From assembly GCA_900754175.1 (NCBI GenBank), contig CAAEBS010000155.1:1-5126 (forward strand): a stretch of 5,126 nt of DNA. Direction: 5' to 3'. Origin of the DNA: Clostridia bacterium (GTDB lineage: Bacteria > Bacillota > Clostridia > Oscillospirales > CAG-272). A program made the translations under genes and the position numbers. Below the pieces are notes generated by a model. The model saw nothing but the letters and a program-made list of their open reading frames with translations, was not told the origin of the DNA and searched no databases. Shown piece after piece: positions 5,027-5,126 of the stretch (position 1 is its first letter; every line of letters starts with the position of its first letter).

Positions 5027-5126
5027 CCAGGAACTTTCGTCAAAGAAAAAGCGTCTCCCCGGAGCTTGTAAAAAAGATTCTCGTCTACTCGCTCCTCTCC
5101 CTGCTTCTTGCCAGCCTGCAATGCTC
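5023..5126 (+). CDS. mreD: Rod shape-determining protein MreD, N-terminal fragment cut by the window edge
   Basis: ATG 5023 overlaps the mreC stop by four bases, and AGGAGG (5013-5018) lies four bases upstream, a short spacing consistent with coupled translation. The 34 visible codons read MTRNFRQRKSVSPELVKKIL and continue into a hydrophobic helix (VYSLLSLLLASLQC). A basic start followed by a first membrane helix fits MreD, an integral membrane partner of MreC. The name rests mainly on position after mreC, since too little sequence is visible to confirm family motifs. The frame runs off the window with no stop. Confidence 0.8.
   Translation, partial: MTRNFRQRKSVSPELVKKILVYSLLSLLLASLQC

Overview
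The window is ordinary chromosomal housekeeping DNA from a fairly GC-rich Firmicute. The best guess is a Clostridia/Oscillospirales-type gut bacterium. The evidence is a maf-mreB-mreC-mreD order typical of Gram-positive rods, strong AGGAGG-like ribosome sites, sigma-A-type promoters with TATAAT boxes, a BirA without the N-terminal DNA-binding domain, and BspA-like leucine-rich-repeat sequence of a kind common in Clostridia. The assignment below class level is inference.

Left part (1-1516, minus strand): a two-gene operon, birA (biotin-protein ligase) then tmk (dTMP kinase), joined by a 4-base ATGA overlap. A perfect 16-bp stem hairpin at 2-35, just past the tmk stop, is the likely terminator, although its U-tract would lie outside the window.

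Centre (1517-1785): a divergent, AT-rich intergenic region with two back-to-back promoters. Both have the layout CTTGCAAAG-N10-TGTGW-TATAAT, one firing left into birA-tmk and one firing right into maf-mre. Each predicted transcript begins with a short perfect hairpin in its 5' leader.

Right part (1786-5126, plus strand): maf (nucleotide pyrophosphatase), mreB (actin-like cell-shape filament), an unnamed 234-residue two-helix membrane protein, mreC (cell-wall elongation scaffold) and the first 34 codons of mreD. Genes are 15 to 41 bases apart or overlap, there is no internal terminator, and they should be one transcript. MreB, MreC and MreD form the membrane-associated core of the elongasome, and Maf is a frequent genomic partner.

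The most unusual item is the unnamed gene between mreB and mreC. It pairs a transmembrane hairpin with what reads as a single BspA-like (TpLRR/LRR_5) repeat and a charged disordered tail. The repeat is predicted to be cytoplasmic, whereas this repeat class is usually found on secreted proteins. It is a candidate lineage-specific elongasome component. MreB itself also departs from the family consensus at two nucleotide-pocket motifs.
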